Source: Nothophaeocryptopus gaeumannii (Eukaryota; Ascomycota; Dothideomycetes; Mycosphaerellales; Mycosphaerellaceae). From it: a stretch of DNA of 64,000 nucleotides. The position numbers were made by a program, and so were the translations under genes. The notes beneath the pieces are model-generated. The model did not search any database. It saw nothing but the letters and a program-made list of their open reading frames with translations, and had not been told where the DNA came from. Positions 21,172-31,182 of the stretch are shown here, one piece after another (the first letter of the stretch is position 1; every line of letters starts with the position of its first letter). The stretch spans positions 1,116,001 to 1,180,000 of the forward strand of contig JASISA010000009.1 of NCBI GenBank assembly GCA_031771865.1. The letters run 5' to 3'.

Positions 21172-23156
21172 ATGGAACCCCCTCGAAGATACCGTCGCCG
21201 ACAGAGGCAGACGTCTGAGCGCGTGATGAACGGATCTCCGGAAGAGGAAGCCCGTCCCTTTCCCGGGGCGAGGAGAGACGGAGAGCATCGGGAGGTTACT
21301 GGTGGTCGTGCAGGTGCTGCCAGAGTCCAGCGCCAACACTTCCACAGTCGACCCGATGGACTTATCGCGAACGGTCGTGCGATGCATGGCGCATTCGGCA
21401 GCGCTGACATGAATGTGGGATTGAGAGGAAGGAGACCAGGTGAGCCATCTTCGCGCATGCCATTAATCGAAGACGAGATTGGCATACGCTCTCCGCATAT
21501 GCGATCGGCTGCAAATCCGAGGAGTAACTCATTGCCTGCGCGGTATTGGTCGAGGGGCGGTGCGAGTAATTCGCGTTCCCAGAGACGCGATATATCCGAA
21601 TGGCTTGAGCGTGTACCAGGTCCCGGCTCAGTCGCACCTTACGAGTCGGCGTCTCGAAGAGGTGTCGTCAATAACAGCTTGCCACAATGTTGGCCGGACC
21701 CGTCTCGGCGTGCGCCTGTATATGGCAACCCCGCTCCAAGAGATAGCAGGAGCGTCACTCTCGGAAGTACCTCCGGGAACCTCGATACAAGGGAGGATAA
21801 TGATGTAGCAGTGATCGACCGAATCTCGCTCGCCATAGGAAGACAGTTGATCTTTGATGCATCACAGGCCAGGTTGACACACCGTCACACTCAAAGCCGT
21901 TCTACGCATCGCAGCGGCCGCGTTGATCGCCAGGCCCAAATTCAGCGTGCGCCAAGCACTCGTTCGGAAGCAGCGGACGTTGTTGAAGAAGGAGATTGCG
22001 ACGAAGACAAAGAAGCCGGACCTTCCTCGAGTCGCGGTGGCGGTTCTGGATCTTCCTTGGAACGGTGGCATGAGTATAGCACCACAACCTTCGAGCAAGA
22101 CGTCTTGCAGCCATCGGGGCTTTCATCGGACTCTAGTCTCTCGCTGATGATCGAGGAACTCTCAAAATCGAACGGAGCACCATCTGAAGAACTCAAACCA
22201 CAAGAGGGCGACGGAGAGCCGGCAACGCCCTCGCCCTTAATTCTTGGTGGCGTCGATGCCGCGGTAGAGAATCTTGACGTCGGAAACGTTGACAAAATCT
22301 ACGCACTCCCTGCCCCGTGTGTAGCCTGCGGCCACCCGAACATTACGCAGAGCCAGCCAAGCAAGAGTCCATCCCCTACGCTCGACTCTGCCGTGGGCGT
22401 GAATAAGTTGCCAGCGCTCATTGCACCCGAGACTGAAAACATTGGCGACTTCGACTGGCTCAAGAAAGTGGTCCAGTGAAGAGCAAGGGGCTAATTTCAG
22501 TCGTCGACTTCGTCAAAATGGCCCCGAGAGTGGAGAGAGCGCAGTCTTCCTGGCCTCTAATCTGGACACCAAGGCCTGATTTGCCTATCCCTGATTCCAG
22601 TCACGCCCGACATGACTCGGCTCAAGACGAGATAATGGTACGCAAAACAACATCGGCCCAGAGAGATATGGACATGGGTATACCGAGCCTGGCAAGATCA
22701 AGAACCACTGAGAGCTTGAGGCCAGGCTGGGCGCAGATTGGACACCATGCGATAATGTCGTCGTGGCGGCGCCAGTCGTCGATGCCTCGGGATGAAGCCT
22801 TGGATGGGTCAAATCTGCGCTCGCGGGACTCGAGCAAGACCCAATGGAGGAATGCTGCTATTGATGCTGGAAGGAGATGGTCCATGGAAGAGACGAGGCA
22901 AGATATACCAAGAATGCCATCACAACCTCCGCCGGCGATACCGCGACCCGATGTTCGCGTAGTTACAGACTCTTGCCATAATGTGATCGGGGAAGCCCAT
23001 CAAGCCGATAGGGAATGGAGCAAAGGCCACATGAAGAGCGTGTTTGTTGAGCACTTGGAGGAGAATGCCGAAGTTCTAGAAAGGCTTGACGTCGAGTGGG
23101 ATGGGAGACGACGGAAGAGCTCGTGGTTCCAGACATTCAAGAGGAGATCCAGGTAG
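21172..23156 (+). CDS. Hypothetical protein, two frames probably one spliced gene
   Basis: Frame 1 (21172-22479) gives 435 residues. It starts MEPPRRYRRRQRQTSERVM in a good context and ends GDFDWLKKVVQ. Frame 2 (usable from about 22500 to 23156) continues with SSWPLIWTPRPDLP and ends FQTFKRRSR. The stop of the first and the first good ATG of the second (22518) are only 38 bases apart, too close for two fungal genes, so one intron is likely. One frame-consistent option is a GTGGTC donor at 22468 with the GCGCAG acceptor ending at 22544, but the donor is weak. The protein is Arg/Ser-rich and has a CxxCGHPN motif (PAPCVACGHPNI) that could be a half zinc site. No family is recognised. Confidence 0.5.
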
Positions 23157-23351
23157 CCTTAATGAAATGCGGTTGGTGTGATATTATCCATGTTGTTGAT
23201 GTTGATGAAGGAGTGCGTGGTCCAAGTGATGTTCTCGCGGGGGCGGAGACAGGTCCGCTGCAACTCCTCGGCAGATTAGGCAAGGATCATTGCAGCAACA
23301 TTTGAAGCTGTCAACGTTCACAATACACACCTCTCTGTCTTGTAGACCACA

Positions 23352-24542
23352 ATGGCGCCGTCAAGAGCCTTCACGAGCGGCGCCAGATCCGCCCTCACCA
23401 CGTTAAGATCACAAGCCCCCACCATATCTACACTCCCAAAGCGATGCGTCTCAGCGTACGGCTACGAGCAAGCCAAATGCCTCGTGCTTGACAAGTTCGG
23501 CGAGCCGAAGGACGTCCTCAAGCTCCATGGGCATAGCATTTCCCCTCCCACGGGCGACGCTCTTACGATCCGCTTCCTCGCCTCACCCATCAACCCCGCC
23601 GACATCAATCAGATCCAAGGCGTCTACCCAACGAAGCCATCATGGACAACAGCACTAGGCACACCAGAGCCGATGGCAGTGGGAGGCAATGAAGGTGTTG
23701 CGGAGGTAATCAGTAAAGGCGGACAAGTGAAGGGCATCGAAAGAGGCGATTGGGTCATCTTGAAGAAGCAGGGATTCGGCACATGGAGGACACACGCGCA
23801 AACAACGCAGGACCAACTCGTGTCCATCAAGAACCGAGATGGATTGAAGCCTGAACAAGTCGGGACCGTGAGCGTCAATCCATGTACAGCATATAGAATG
23901 CTGAAAGACTTCGTGCAACTGAAAGAAGGAGACTGGTTCATACAAAACGGTGCCAACTCAGGTGTCGGAAGAGCTGCAATACAACTAGGCAAATTGTGGG
24001 GCTACAAGAGCATCAATGTGGTCAGAAGACGAGAGTCCGGACACGAAGACCTCGTACGAGACCTGAAGAGCTTGGGCGCAGATGAGGTAGTAACAGACGA
24101 AGAGCTCAACAGCAAAGACTTCCGAGACAAGATCAAGGAAATCACGAACGGAGGTCGAGAACAAGTTCGGTTAGGAATGAACTGCGTCGGCGGCGCCCTC
24201 GTCAACAACATGGCCAAACACCTCTTCTCCGGTTCTCCCATGGTCACCTACGGAGCCATGTCCAAGCAGCCCGTCAATCTCCCCATGGGCCTCCTCATCT
24301 TCAAGAACATCAGCTTTAATGGTTTCTGGGTGAGCAGATGGAGCGAGCAGAACCCTCAACAGAAGGAAGCATGCGTGCAGGAGATTTTGAGTTTGACGAG
24401 ACAAGGGAAGTTCCAGGATATCCCTATGGCGCCGGTGAAGTGGGATCGGTCCACGAAGCAGGAGGAGCTCGTGGATGTTGTGCAAGGAACGTTGGAGGGG
24501 TATAGGAGTGGGAAGGGAATATTTGTGTTCGGTGAGACATGA
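23352..24542 (+). CDS. etr1: Mitochondrial enoyl-[acyl-carrier-protein] reductase (trans-2-enoyl reductase)
   Basis: A 396-residue single-exon member of the zinc-free MDR family, MECR/ETR1 type. It performs the last NADPH-dependent step of mitochondrial fatty-acid synthesis, which supplies lipoic acid and supports respiration. The first 30 residues (APSRAFTSGARSALTTLRS) form a basic, Ser-rich targeting peptide. Key segments are SPINPADINQIQGVYP at the catalytic Tyr region, GNEGVAEV, the nucleotide-binding NGANSGVGRAAIQLGK, the NADPH phosphate-binding VRRRES region, and the C-terminal NISFNGFWVSRW. Length and motif order match fungal ETR1 throughout. The CAATGG start lies 5' of all conserved sequence. 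Confidence 0.93.
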   Translation: MAPSRAFTSGARSALTTLRSQAPTISTLPKRCVSAYGYEQAKCLVLDKFGEPKDVLKLHGHSISPPTGDALTIRFLASPINPADINQIQGVYPTKPSWTTALGTPEPMAVGGNEGVAEVISKGGQVKGIERGDWVILKKQGFGTWRTHAQTTQDQLVSIKNRDGLKPEQVGTVSVNPCTAYRMLKDFVQLKEGDWFIQNGANSGVGRAAIQLGKLWGYKSINVVRRRESGHEDLVRDLKSLGADEVVTDEELNSKDFRDKIKEITNGGREQVRLGMNCVGGALVNNMAKHLFSGSPMVTYGAMSKQPVNLPMGLLIFKNISFNGFWVSRWSEQNPQQKEACVQEILSLTRQGKFQDIPMAPVKWDRSTKQEELVDVVQGTLEGYRSGKGIFVFGET

Positions 24543-26180
24543 GAAGGTCTTGCCGGTGATGGTGAGTCGAGAAGATGGAAATGAGTACACTGGGCAGTAT
24601 TGCCGTGTAGATATAGCTGATAGTCAATAGGTCCGAAAGCACGGAAACAGCACGGACTCGCAAACGACGCTGAGCCGTGACGGATTGGGCGCGGACATAG
24701 ACAGGAATCTGCACTTCCGCTAGCGACGGATATATCTCAGCCTATCAGACGTCTGGCCGATGCCAAGGCGAGATATATGCAAGGACCGATGCACGGTCAG
24801 TTGGAAGACACGGAGATACTGCTTCATGTTTTGTCGAGATTGATGTTTGTTGCCGTGGAGTATCGGGCATAGTGGGGTCTCGCCAAATGTTCACGGATAA
24901 CAGTTTGCGGCATAGCACGCGACCTTACTCACATTGCCAAATCCGAAGCCTTAGGCCGTCACGTGCTCTCGCCCGCGATTTTCATGGACAGCGGCACCCC
25001 AACCACATGCTGTCGCCTGATGCACCGGACTAAACGTCCAGACAAACTTCACCTTCTGCCGATCTTGCTCCTTCGTCTCAACCCCAACGTCTTGAGCCAC
25101 CACGTCACCAACAACAGTGACTCTGCAGCTGAACAACGACTGCGCTCGCCAAGATCAGCTCCACGCTGCCATACAAGAACCTCCGAGTGACTGGCACTTC
25201 GATGAGTATGACCAAGAGCGAGGTCAGGAGGTCATCCGTAAGCTGAAGCGGCTTCGTGCAGCCAACAAGTCACACCAACATGCCTGAGCTCTGCTGAATG
25301 ATCAGCAGTGGCTTTTCGAAGCAATGGGATGATACGGATGACGACGATGGTATCTCAACACGGGCCCAAATGCGCCTCGCTGCACCTCAATCTTGCCTTC
25401 CCGAAACGGCTGGATAACCTGAGGCCGCCATGGCTTTGGCTTGGCATCAACCACGCCTCCTGAATCTCAATCTCAAAATCTTCACCTTCTCAGGCACCAC
25501 TATTTCGACTGTGTGCTTTTGCCACTTGAACCTTTGCAAATCACGCCTTACCCAAGAGCCGTCGACTTCATCAGCTCCAGCTTGGTTCACTTCCCCTTCG
25601 GCCAAGACCTCTTCGACACGTGCTGCGGCTCTGCATCGTTGGCCGTCTTTCAACGAGTTGCATGAAGAAAGTTCTCACCTACCTGCTTTTGCAATCCATG
25701 TTTTCTTACAAAAGACATGCCATCGGTTTCCAGATACCTAGCTGGTCAGCAGACTCGGCTTATCTTCCGGGCACGAGAGGCTTCAGCATGGTGTCTGACC
25801 TATCACGGTTCCTTCTAATTGCAATCAAAGAGCTTACAACGTATGGCTCAGATGTCGCTCACGGCCATGTGTCTCCACGTGCAACCAAGCTTTGGGAGAG
25901 ACTCCAACCGCACGTGCATTGAGAGTATGCTGTAGAATCGCCATTGCGGAACTTAGCCTCTTCAACGTCGCCTTCGTTCCCCACACGAGGTATGAGGAAT
26001 CCCATGGTTTTGCAAGGTAGCATCCACGACGCACAATGTGCGAAAAAGCTTTCACGCCCACTTCAAAAAGGCTCTCGTACCCCTTTTGTATCCCGCTTCC
26101 TTTTTCTACCCCTTCCTTCTTGACCTAGGCAAGTCTCAGATCACTTCCTACTCTCGCCTTCGAAGGCACTCACTATCATC
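24543..26180. other. Intergenic region with coding-like fragments
   Basis: No intact gene is supported. Some stretches read like protein. A plus frame near 25095-25285 contains SDWHFDEYDQERGQEVIRKL and ends KSHQHA before a stop. Another near 25310-25420 reads DDTDDDDGISTRAQMRLAAP and then hits TAA. A Ser/Pro-rich frame runs 25430-25741. They cannot be joined into one frame by convincing introns, so they may be a decayed gene or an unannotated multi-exon gene of unknown function. The last 100 bases before 26181 are the CT-rich leader of the next locus. Confidence 0.3.
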
Positions 26181-27574
26181 ATGAAGATTTCCATCCTCGC
26201 CGGCCTCCTGATCGCTGGCCTGGCCAACGCCGCCCCATTCGTTCCTGGCCCAGTCAACATCACCGAGATCGGGAACCACTGGCGCGAAAAGCACCTAGAG
26301 TCCCTCCCCGTCGAAAAGCCTGACGAGGCCTCCGACCTCTCCAAGCGGACGGTCGACAACGCCAACGGCACTTGAACCTACAACGACCCCGAGATCATTT
26401 ATTATTTCACTTCTAAGCACCGAGGACTCGTGGATGCATATGGCCCTCCGGGACCCGTACCTGTGTTCCTACCAGATCCGCCTTGCGACCAATATGACAC
26501 CGATTGTTTCGAAAGCTGGGAGAATGTCATTGAGGATGTCGTCGCCCTTCCCGACAAGTGGCACATTGAGCAACTGCTACAGGTCTCGGAGCAAAATTGC
26601 GAGGCAAATGACACCGGTTGTTTCGACTCGTGGGAGTCCGCATTCGATGAGCTCGAAGCCAGCCGCAATGACCCGCCTTGCCAGCCAGGTGATACCGGTT
26701 GTGCTGAGGCGTGGAAGATGGCGATGGACAGTTTTGCCGCCCGCCGCAACGAGACGCACGATAAGACTCGCAAGCCTCGGCCATGGCCGCGCTGCAATGA
26801 CAAAAGTCAATTGTGCTAGGAAGCATGGCATCGCGAGAGGGAGCAAGCGCTTGACCGCAAGGAGGTGCCTCCTCCTGAGCCACTCCTCTCCAAGCGCCGC
26901 GTCAACGACGCCGATTACGCTGCTATCCGGACCCATGGGGCTCTCGAGGCGTTGATCAAGCCAGTGCCCCACCCTGAAATGAAGAAGCCCAAGCCCATCA
27001 TCAACCACTACGGAACGTACGACCCTTGGTCCGGCCCACCTGAAAAAATGCAGAACTCCCCGCTGCCTGAAGTTATGGGAAGGCGCGATCGAAGAGGAAG
27101 CCGCTGAACGCAACGTGACTATCCACAGCCATGACGAGCTTGTCTTGAAACATCCCTTCCTGCCATGCCACAGCGACCGCTGCGTCAGCAAATCGAGCGA
27201 TTGCCGCAGAGAATGTCGGCCACCGTCCATTCATGGCCTGCCGTATGTCAAGATGCAGTAAATCGGCATTCACCCTCGGACTGGAGGATGTTTGCAACAG
27301 TGTCCAATGCAAGCAGGCATGGAGTCAGGCGACGGAGATCACGGTTACTGAGCGCAAGGACAAGACGCATGATCGTCTTATTGATGCCCGTCCTGGTCTG
27401 CACGGTCATCCTCGTCCTCGTCCTTTCCGGCACAGCGCATTCACGTGGTGCGAGACCAAGCGCTGTGTTCACGCATGGCGCAAAGTCCTCAGGGTGGTTC
27501 GTCAAGAGAACGAGCAGCCTCCTGAGTCCCCGCACAAGCCTATCGTCGAGCCGATTCAGCCCGAGGCACTTTGA
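26181..27574 (+). pseudogene. Broken gene for a secreted, Kex2-site, Cys/Trp-repeat protein
   Basis: The locus begins with a clear signal peptide (MKISILAGLLIAGLANA) and a KR site (DLSKRT). Six repeats of the form C-x(4,6)-C-x3-W follow, starting at 26484, 26598, 26679, 26793, 27293 and 27449; examples are CDQYDTDCFESW, CEANDTGCFDSW and CQPGDTGCAEAW. The main frame is cut by TGA at 26373 and TAG at 26817. The TAG sits exactly at a variable residue of the fourth repeat (C, stop, E, A, W), so it looks like a nonsense mutation rather than a true end. A second KR motif lies at LLSKRR. Frame changes near 27072 and 27230 move the remaining coding signal into the other two frames, up to TGA at 27574. 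A weak 66-base intron (26352-26417) could remove the first stop, but nothing explains the rest. I recognise no family; the role, perhaps an effector or surface peptide, is inference. Confidence 0.6.
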
Positions 27575-27893
27575 TCTAGAGTTCGGAGGATATCTGTAAA
27601 GGTGCGAGATTCAGCGCGTATGGAATGATTTGGAAGCTCGGGAGGTGTGCACCAAAAGTCTCCGATGGAGACTGCCCATGACTGAGCACCCAAGGTGGAC
27701 TTTAGATGCGTCTGATTTTGGTGTGGTGATTGATGGAGTAGATCTGATCAAGATATAAGCATAATAAAAGTTCTTTCTTGGAATCGTGGTGTCATTCTGC
27801 TCGCGATGCAGTTCCTGCTTGTGCCATATACTTGCCCCGTCGGTAGTTCCCAGGCTGGGCTACAATGCTCAAATCATTCAAGAAAGATTTGTA
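27575..27893. other. Convergent intergenic region
   Basis: These 319 bases lie between the repeat-protein locus and the end of the minus-strand gene. They contain an AATAAAAG-like sequence near 27764 that may serve as a polyadenylation element. No gene is seen. Confidence 0.4.
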
Positions 27894-29694
27894 TCACTCT
27901 TGCTTGGCCTTGCCTCCTGCTATTGCAACAGAACTCTTCCTCGGCGTCGCTTGTGTCATGACAAGCACTGCTCCCTGCGACATGATGGATCCAATGTAAG
28001 CGACCAGCGTGCTCCAAGCGGTGTTACAGACAGGGTATATGACGACTGATATGATGGCGCATGTCAATCCGAGCAGAGAGAAAGTCCACATCATGGTGTA
28101 TGCCGAGGAGAACCACGATTCCTTGGCAAGTTGTGTCACCATGACTAAACTGCCGAGGACAGCCATAATGTTCCCAGCAATGAGACTCCAGAAATCAGCG
28201 TCACTGGTGCTACCAGCGCCAGGAGCTTGCATCGAGATGGCAAAGCTCTTGGATAATGGTATGAGGGAGAGTACGAAGAACAGGATGATCTGCGCCTGGA
28301 CGAGGACGGTCAACTGGGAAAGGTCAGCAAGGTGTACAATCGGTAGTATCACGATGTAAGTATACCGTTGACTGAGCATCTGACCCAATGGCCTCGTAGC
28401 CTGTCGCATCTGGTTTCTGCTTTTCCGGGACATTTTCGAAAACGTCTTCGATCAGGTCGCTTTCTTCAACATTCCCGTGAAGCACGTCGTTAAGCACATC
28501 GATCCGTGCATCGATGCCTCTTAGGGATCGGCTGAACATCTTCTGAGATCTTTGACGACTCGTTTGCTAGGTCCATGAGCAGGCGATGCTTCCATTCAAG
28601 TACGTTCACTTTAACGCTACTCAGGACCCGGAGCACAACGTCGGCGGTAAGATTCGTGGTATTGGCTCGATGTTGCAAGAAAAGCTCTAGCATGAGCCTC
28701 CAGTACTGAATTTCGAAAGCGTCCTGAAGGTAGTGCAGAAGCGAATCCGGAGTTCCGTCGGTAATAGTAAAGGCGATTTGGATTTCCTCTCCGGCTTTCC
28801 AAGCAGTGGCCACACGTTCGCAGTAATGACCAAGGTCGCCCAAAACCACATTCTCCAGCTGATCATCAATTGCGTTGTCTACACGGTGCCCTTGTTTCTT
28901 AGCAATGGCTCTGCGAGCGTCTCGAAGACCATTGAGGACGCGATGGCGGTCGAAAGACGGGGCTGCGTATTGGAAATATTCAGCAAACCCACGGTCGAGG
29001 AATTGGAAACGTCGCGCAATCTCCATGAGCTTGGTTATAACTTTCCGTGTTCTGACAACGCTGTATGGAGCATAAGCTTCCGGCTGGTCAAGCAATAGTT
29101 GAGGCTGAGAGTCAAGTCAGCCAGCGACAAGAGGCGTGTGTCGGCAATATGAACCCACTCTCCTGCCAGTGTCGTATTGTGCCTTCATCTCAATCAAAGC
29201 TCGTACCTGCGTATCGCCTGCCAACTCTCTCATGTCTTCGCCAAGCGTCAATCCCTCAAACAATAACCTACTGCCGCGCAAGTTGTTGACGGCATTGTAA
29301 ATATTCCCGTAGTGTACTCTTGCGTTACCCGAGTATGAAGATTCGCCGTCAAATGCGTACGTGTGACCTACGTTGGTCGCGGTGTTCTGGGTGTTATTTT
29401 GGGTCCTGGACTCCCCGGCTGCCGACTGGTTCGGCTCCTTTCGCTGCTTGTCGCGTTCAGGTCCTCTCGTAGGTGAAGTCCCATCGAGCTAGGCTCTGCT
29501 ACTATCACGTCGTCTGGCACAACATCAGCTGCTGACTGGTGAGGTTCCTCTGCCTGCTTGCCTTTGCCAGCTCCCTTGAAGGATATCAAGCAACCATCAT
29601 TGTCGAATTCTGGCTCCACTACTATCACATTGCCCGCCGCAACATGACTTTGGAAATCGTCCTTGGACTGCGAATAATCGTACAAATGCGGCAT
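27894..29694 (-). pseudogene. Fungal membrane protein with GNARVHYGNIY motif and C-terminal helices, frame-broken
   Basis: The reconstructed order is as follows. A polar N-terminal part contains EPNQSAAGESRTQNN and then VGHTYAFDGESSYSGNARVH, continuing GNIYNA. An all-helical middle follows (EAYAPYSVVRTRKVITKLME through VLEWKHRLLMDLANESSK). The C-terminal third has about four membrane helices (LTVLVQAQIILFFVLSLIPL onward). G-x-A-R-x-H-x-GN-x-Y is common in Pezizomycotina proteins linked to heterokaryon-incompatibility-like architectures. Two introns are clean: 28314-28365 and 29105-29206. Two places are not. Near 28530 the frame slips just after SSKISED, before MFSRSLRGIDARIDVL. Near 29490 a TAG lies in the downstream frame. 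The shortest rescuing intron at the first site (43 bases, GTGAAC to CCTAG) would delete helical sequence. It is either an unusual exon structure or a decaying gene. Confidence 0.5.
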
Positions 29695-30448
29695 GATGTT
29701 CCAAACAAAGATAGAGAGGTTGAAGAGCGATGCATATGAATGAGGGAAAGGTCAACGAGACAGAGCGAGAGAGCCTGGAGCCTGCGACGCCTTTCTTTCT
29801 TTTCTTCGTCAGGACCAGCCCAAGAGGGCGCACAAGGCGCAGTACGGCACGCAGAGCCTTGTGGAGCTTCCATCAACCGCCGGCGCCAGTGCATGGCAGC
29901 AGGCTGCAGAGCTCCCGCATGCGTCCACGTCGAGAGACGTCCTGGAAAGCAGCCTGACGCAAGAAAACCAGGGAACGGCCAAGACAACCAGTCGGAAGAT
30001 AAGAAAACAGTGCCCGGTCACCTGCAGCTAATCGACTGTATGGGTGGTAATATAACATATGCGGCGTGCACGGCTGCGGCGTTCGTCTTGAGGCTGAGCG
30101 TCTCCAGTCTTCGAGTGGGCCGATGGCCATCAAAAATGGGGCTCAAGAACAAGCGCGTCTGGGAATGCTTGATAGATTCTGCGAAGCGGTACATGGCTGC
30201 AAGCGTATGTTGATCTCATGGGAGGTCGTGGTTGTCGAAAGACGCGTCCGCAGGTGAGGTGAAAGTTGCAGGAAGACCAAATGCTTGGCGCTTACCTCAG
30301 CCACAATGAGCCTTAGTCGCTCCAATCGATGACGCCCATCTCAACCTCTCCCGCATGCATACACATGCACATTCACTTCGTAGTTCTCCTCCTGCTCTGT
30401 AAGTCCACACACGATCCATCTCAACATCGCATGCTCAAACGAGCCGCC
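29695..30448. other. Intergenic region
   Basis: There is no supported gene. Frame 29740-30213 plus has no motif. A GCCGCC-containing leader immediately precedes the next start. Confidence 0.4.
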
Positions 30449-30934
30449 ATGTCCTCCTCCACAAAACTCAATCCACGCAACTTTCCCCGCCCACCCCTCT
30501 GCGAACGCACACCACGCCATCTCGAAGTGAAATGGAACGGCCAAACAATCGCCTCCACAAAAGAAGCCTACTGGGTCCTCGAAACCTTCCATCCTCCCAC
30601 CTACTACCTCCCTCCTTCCTCCATGAAAGTCCCCCTGACCAGAAACTCTCACGGCTCATTTTGCGAATGGAAAGGTCGGGCGAGCTATTATGATATTGAG
30701 AAGCCTGGGAGTGATGGAAAGGAGGTCGTGAGGAGTAGGATATGGAGCTATGATCATCCGACGGGTGGGTTCAAGGATATTAAGGATTATTTGAGTTTTT
30801 ATGCCGGGCCTTGGGATTGTTTTGTTGATGGGGAGAAGGTGGTGGCGCAGCCAGGGGATTTCTATGGAGGGTGGTTGACGAGTGATATTGAGACGGAGTA
30901 TGTGAAAGGTGCGCCGGGAACGAGGCATTGGTAG
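30449..30934 (+). CDS. DUF427 domain protein
   Basis: A 161-residue single-domain protein. DUF427 is a small beta-rich domain of unknown biochemical role found in bacteria and fungi. The typical layout is visible: LEVKWNGQTIASTKEAYWVL, then ETFHPPTYYLPPSSM, a conserved FCEWKGRASYYDIE, then SRIWSYDHPTGGFKDIKDYL, and FYAGPWDCFVDGEKV, ending GGWLTSDIE. The start at 30449 has the context GCCGCCATGTCC, almost ideal. The open frame runs upstream to 30329, but those 40 residues precede the domain. It is probably cytoplasmic. There is no related neighbour. Confidence 0.87.
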   Translation: MSSSTKLNPRNFPRPPLCERTPRHLEVKWNGQTIASTKEAYWVLETFHPPTYYLPPSSMKVPLTRNSHGSFCEWKGRASYYDIEKPGSDGKEVVRSRIWSYDHPTGGFKDIKDYLSFYAGPWDCFVDGEKVVAQPGDFYGGWLTSDIETEYVKGAPGTRHW

Positions 30935-31182
30935 GCGGTAGGCAGCCATGGCGAGCGGTCGATCTTTAAGGAAGTGAAGGTGAGAAATGAGGCGAGATTT
31001 GGTGGACAATAGCTGATGGGCTGCTTCACTTCGTAAGTCACAAACGGCTATTTTCACATGCTGAATTCCTATTGTTGCGTCGTAGGTGAGGTTTTTGTTG
31101 CTGCCTTCTCGGCTCACATCAAGAACTGCGCTCTGCCCTCAGCTTTCACCTGTACCTCAGTGCAACAACATCAACCGGCACG

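Noticed and set aside
22476..23156. Independent 226-residue gene starting at GTG 22476
   Set aside because: Nuclear fungal genes start at ATG, and the distance to the previous stop is too small for a separate promoter.
26352..26417. 66-base intron removing the TGA at 26373
   Set aside because: The GTCGAC donor is poor and no clear branch site is seen. It cannot be excluded, but it does not repair the later lesions.
26817..26819. TAG as the natural end of the Cys-repeat protein
   Set aside because: It falls inside the fourth repeat at a variable position and the repeat's E-A-W follows in frame, so a nonsense mutation is more likely.
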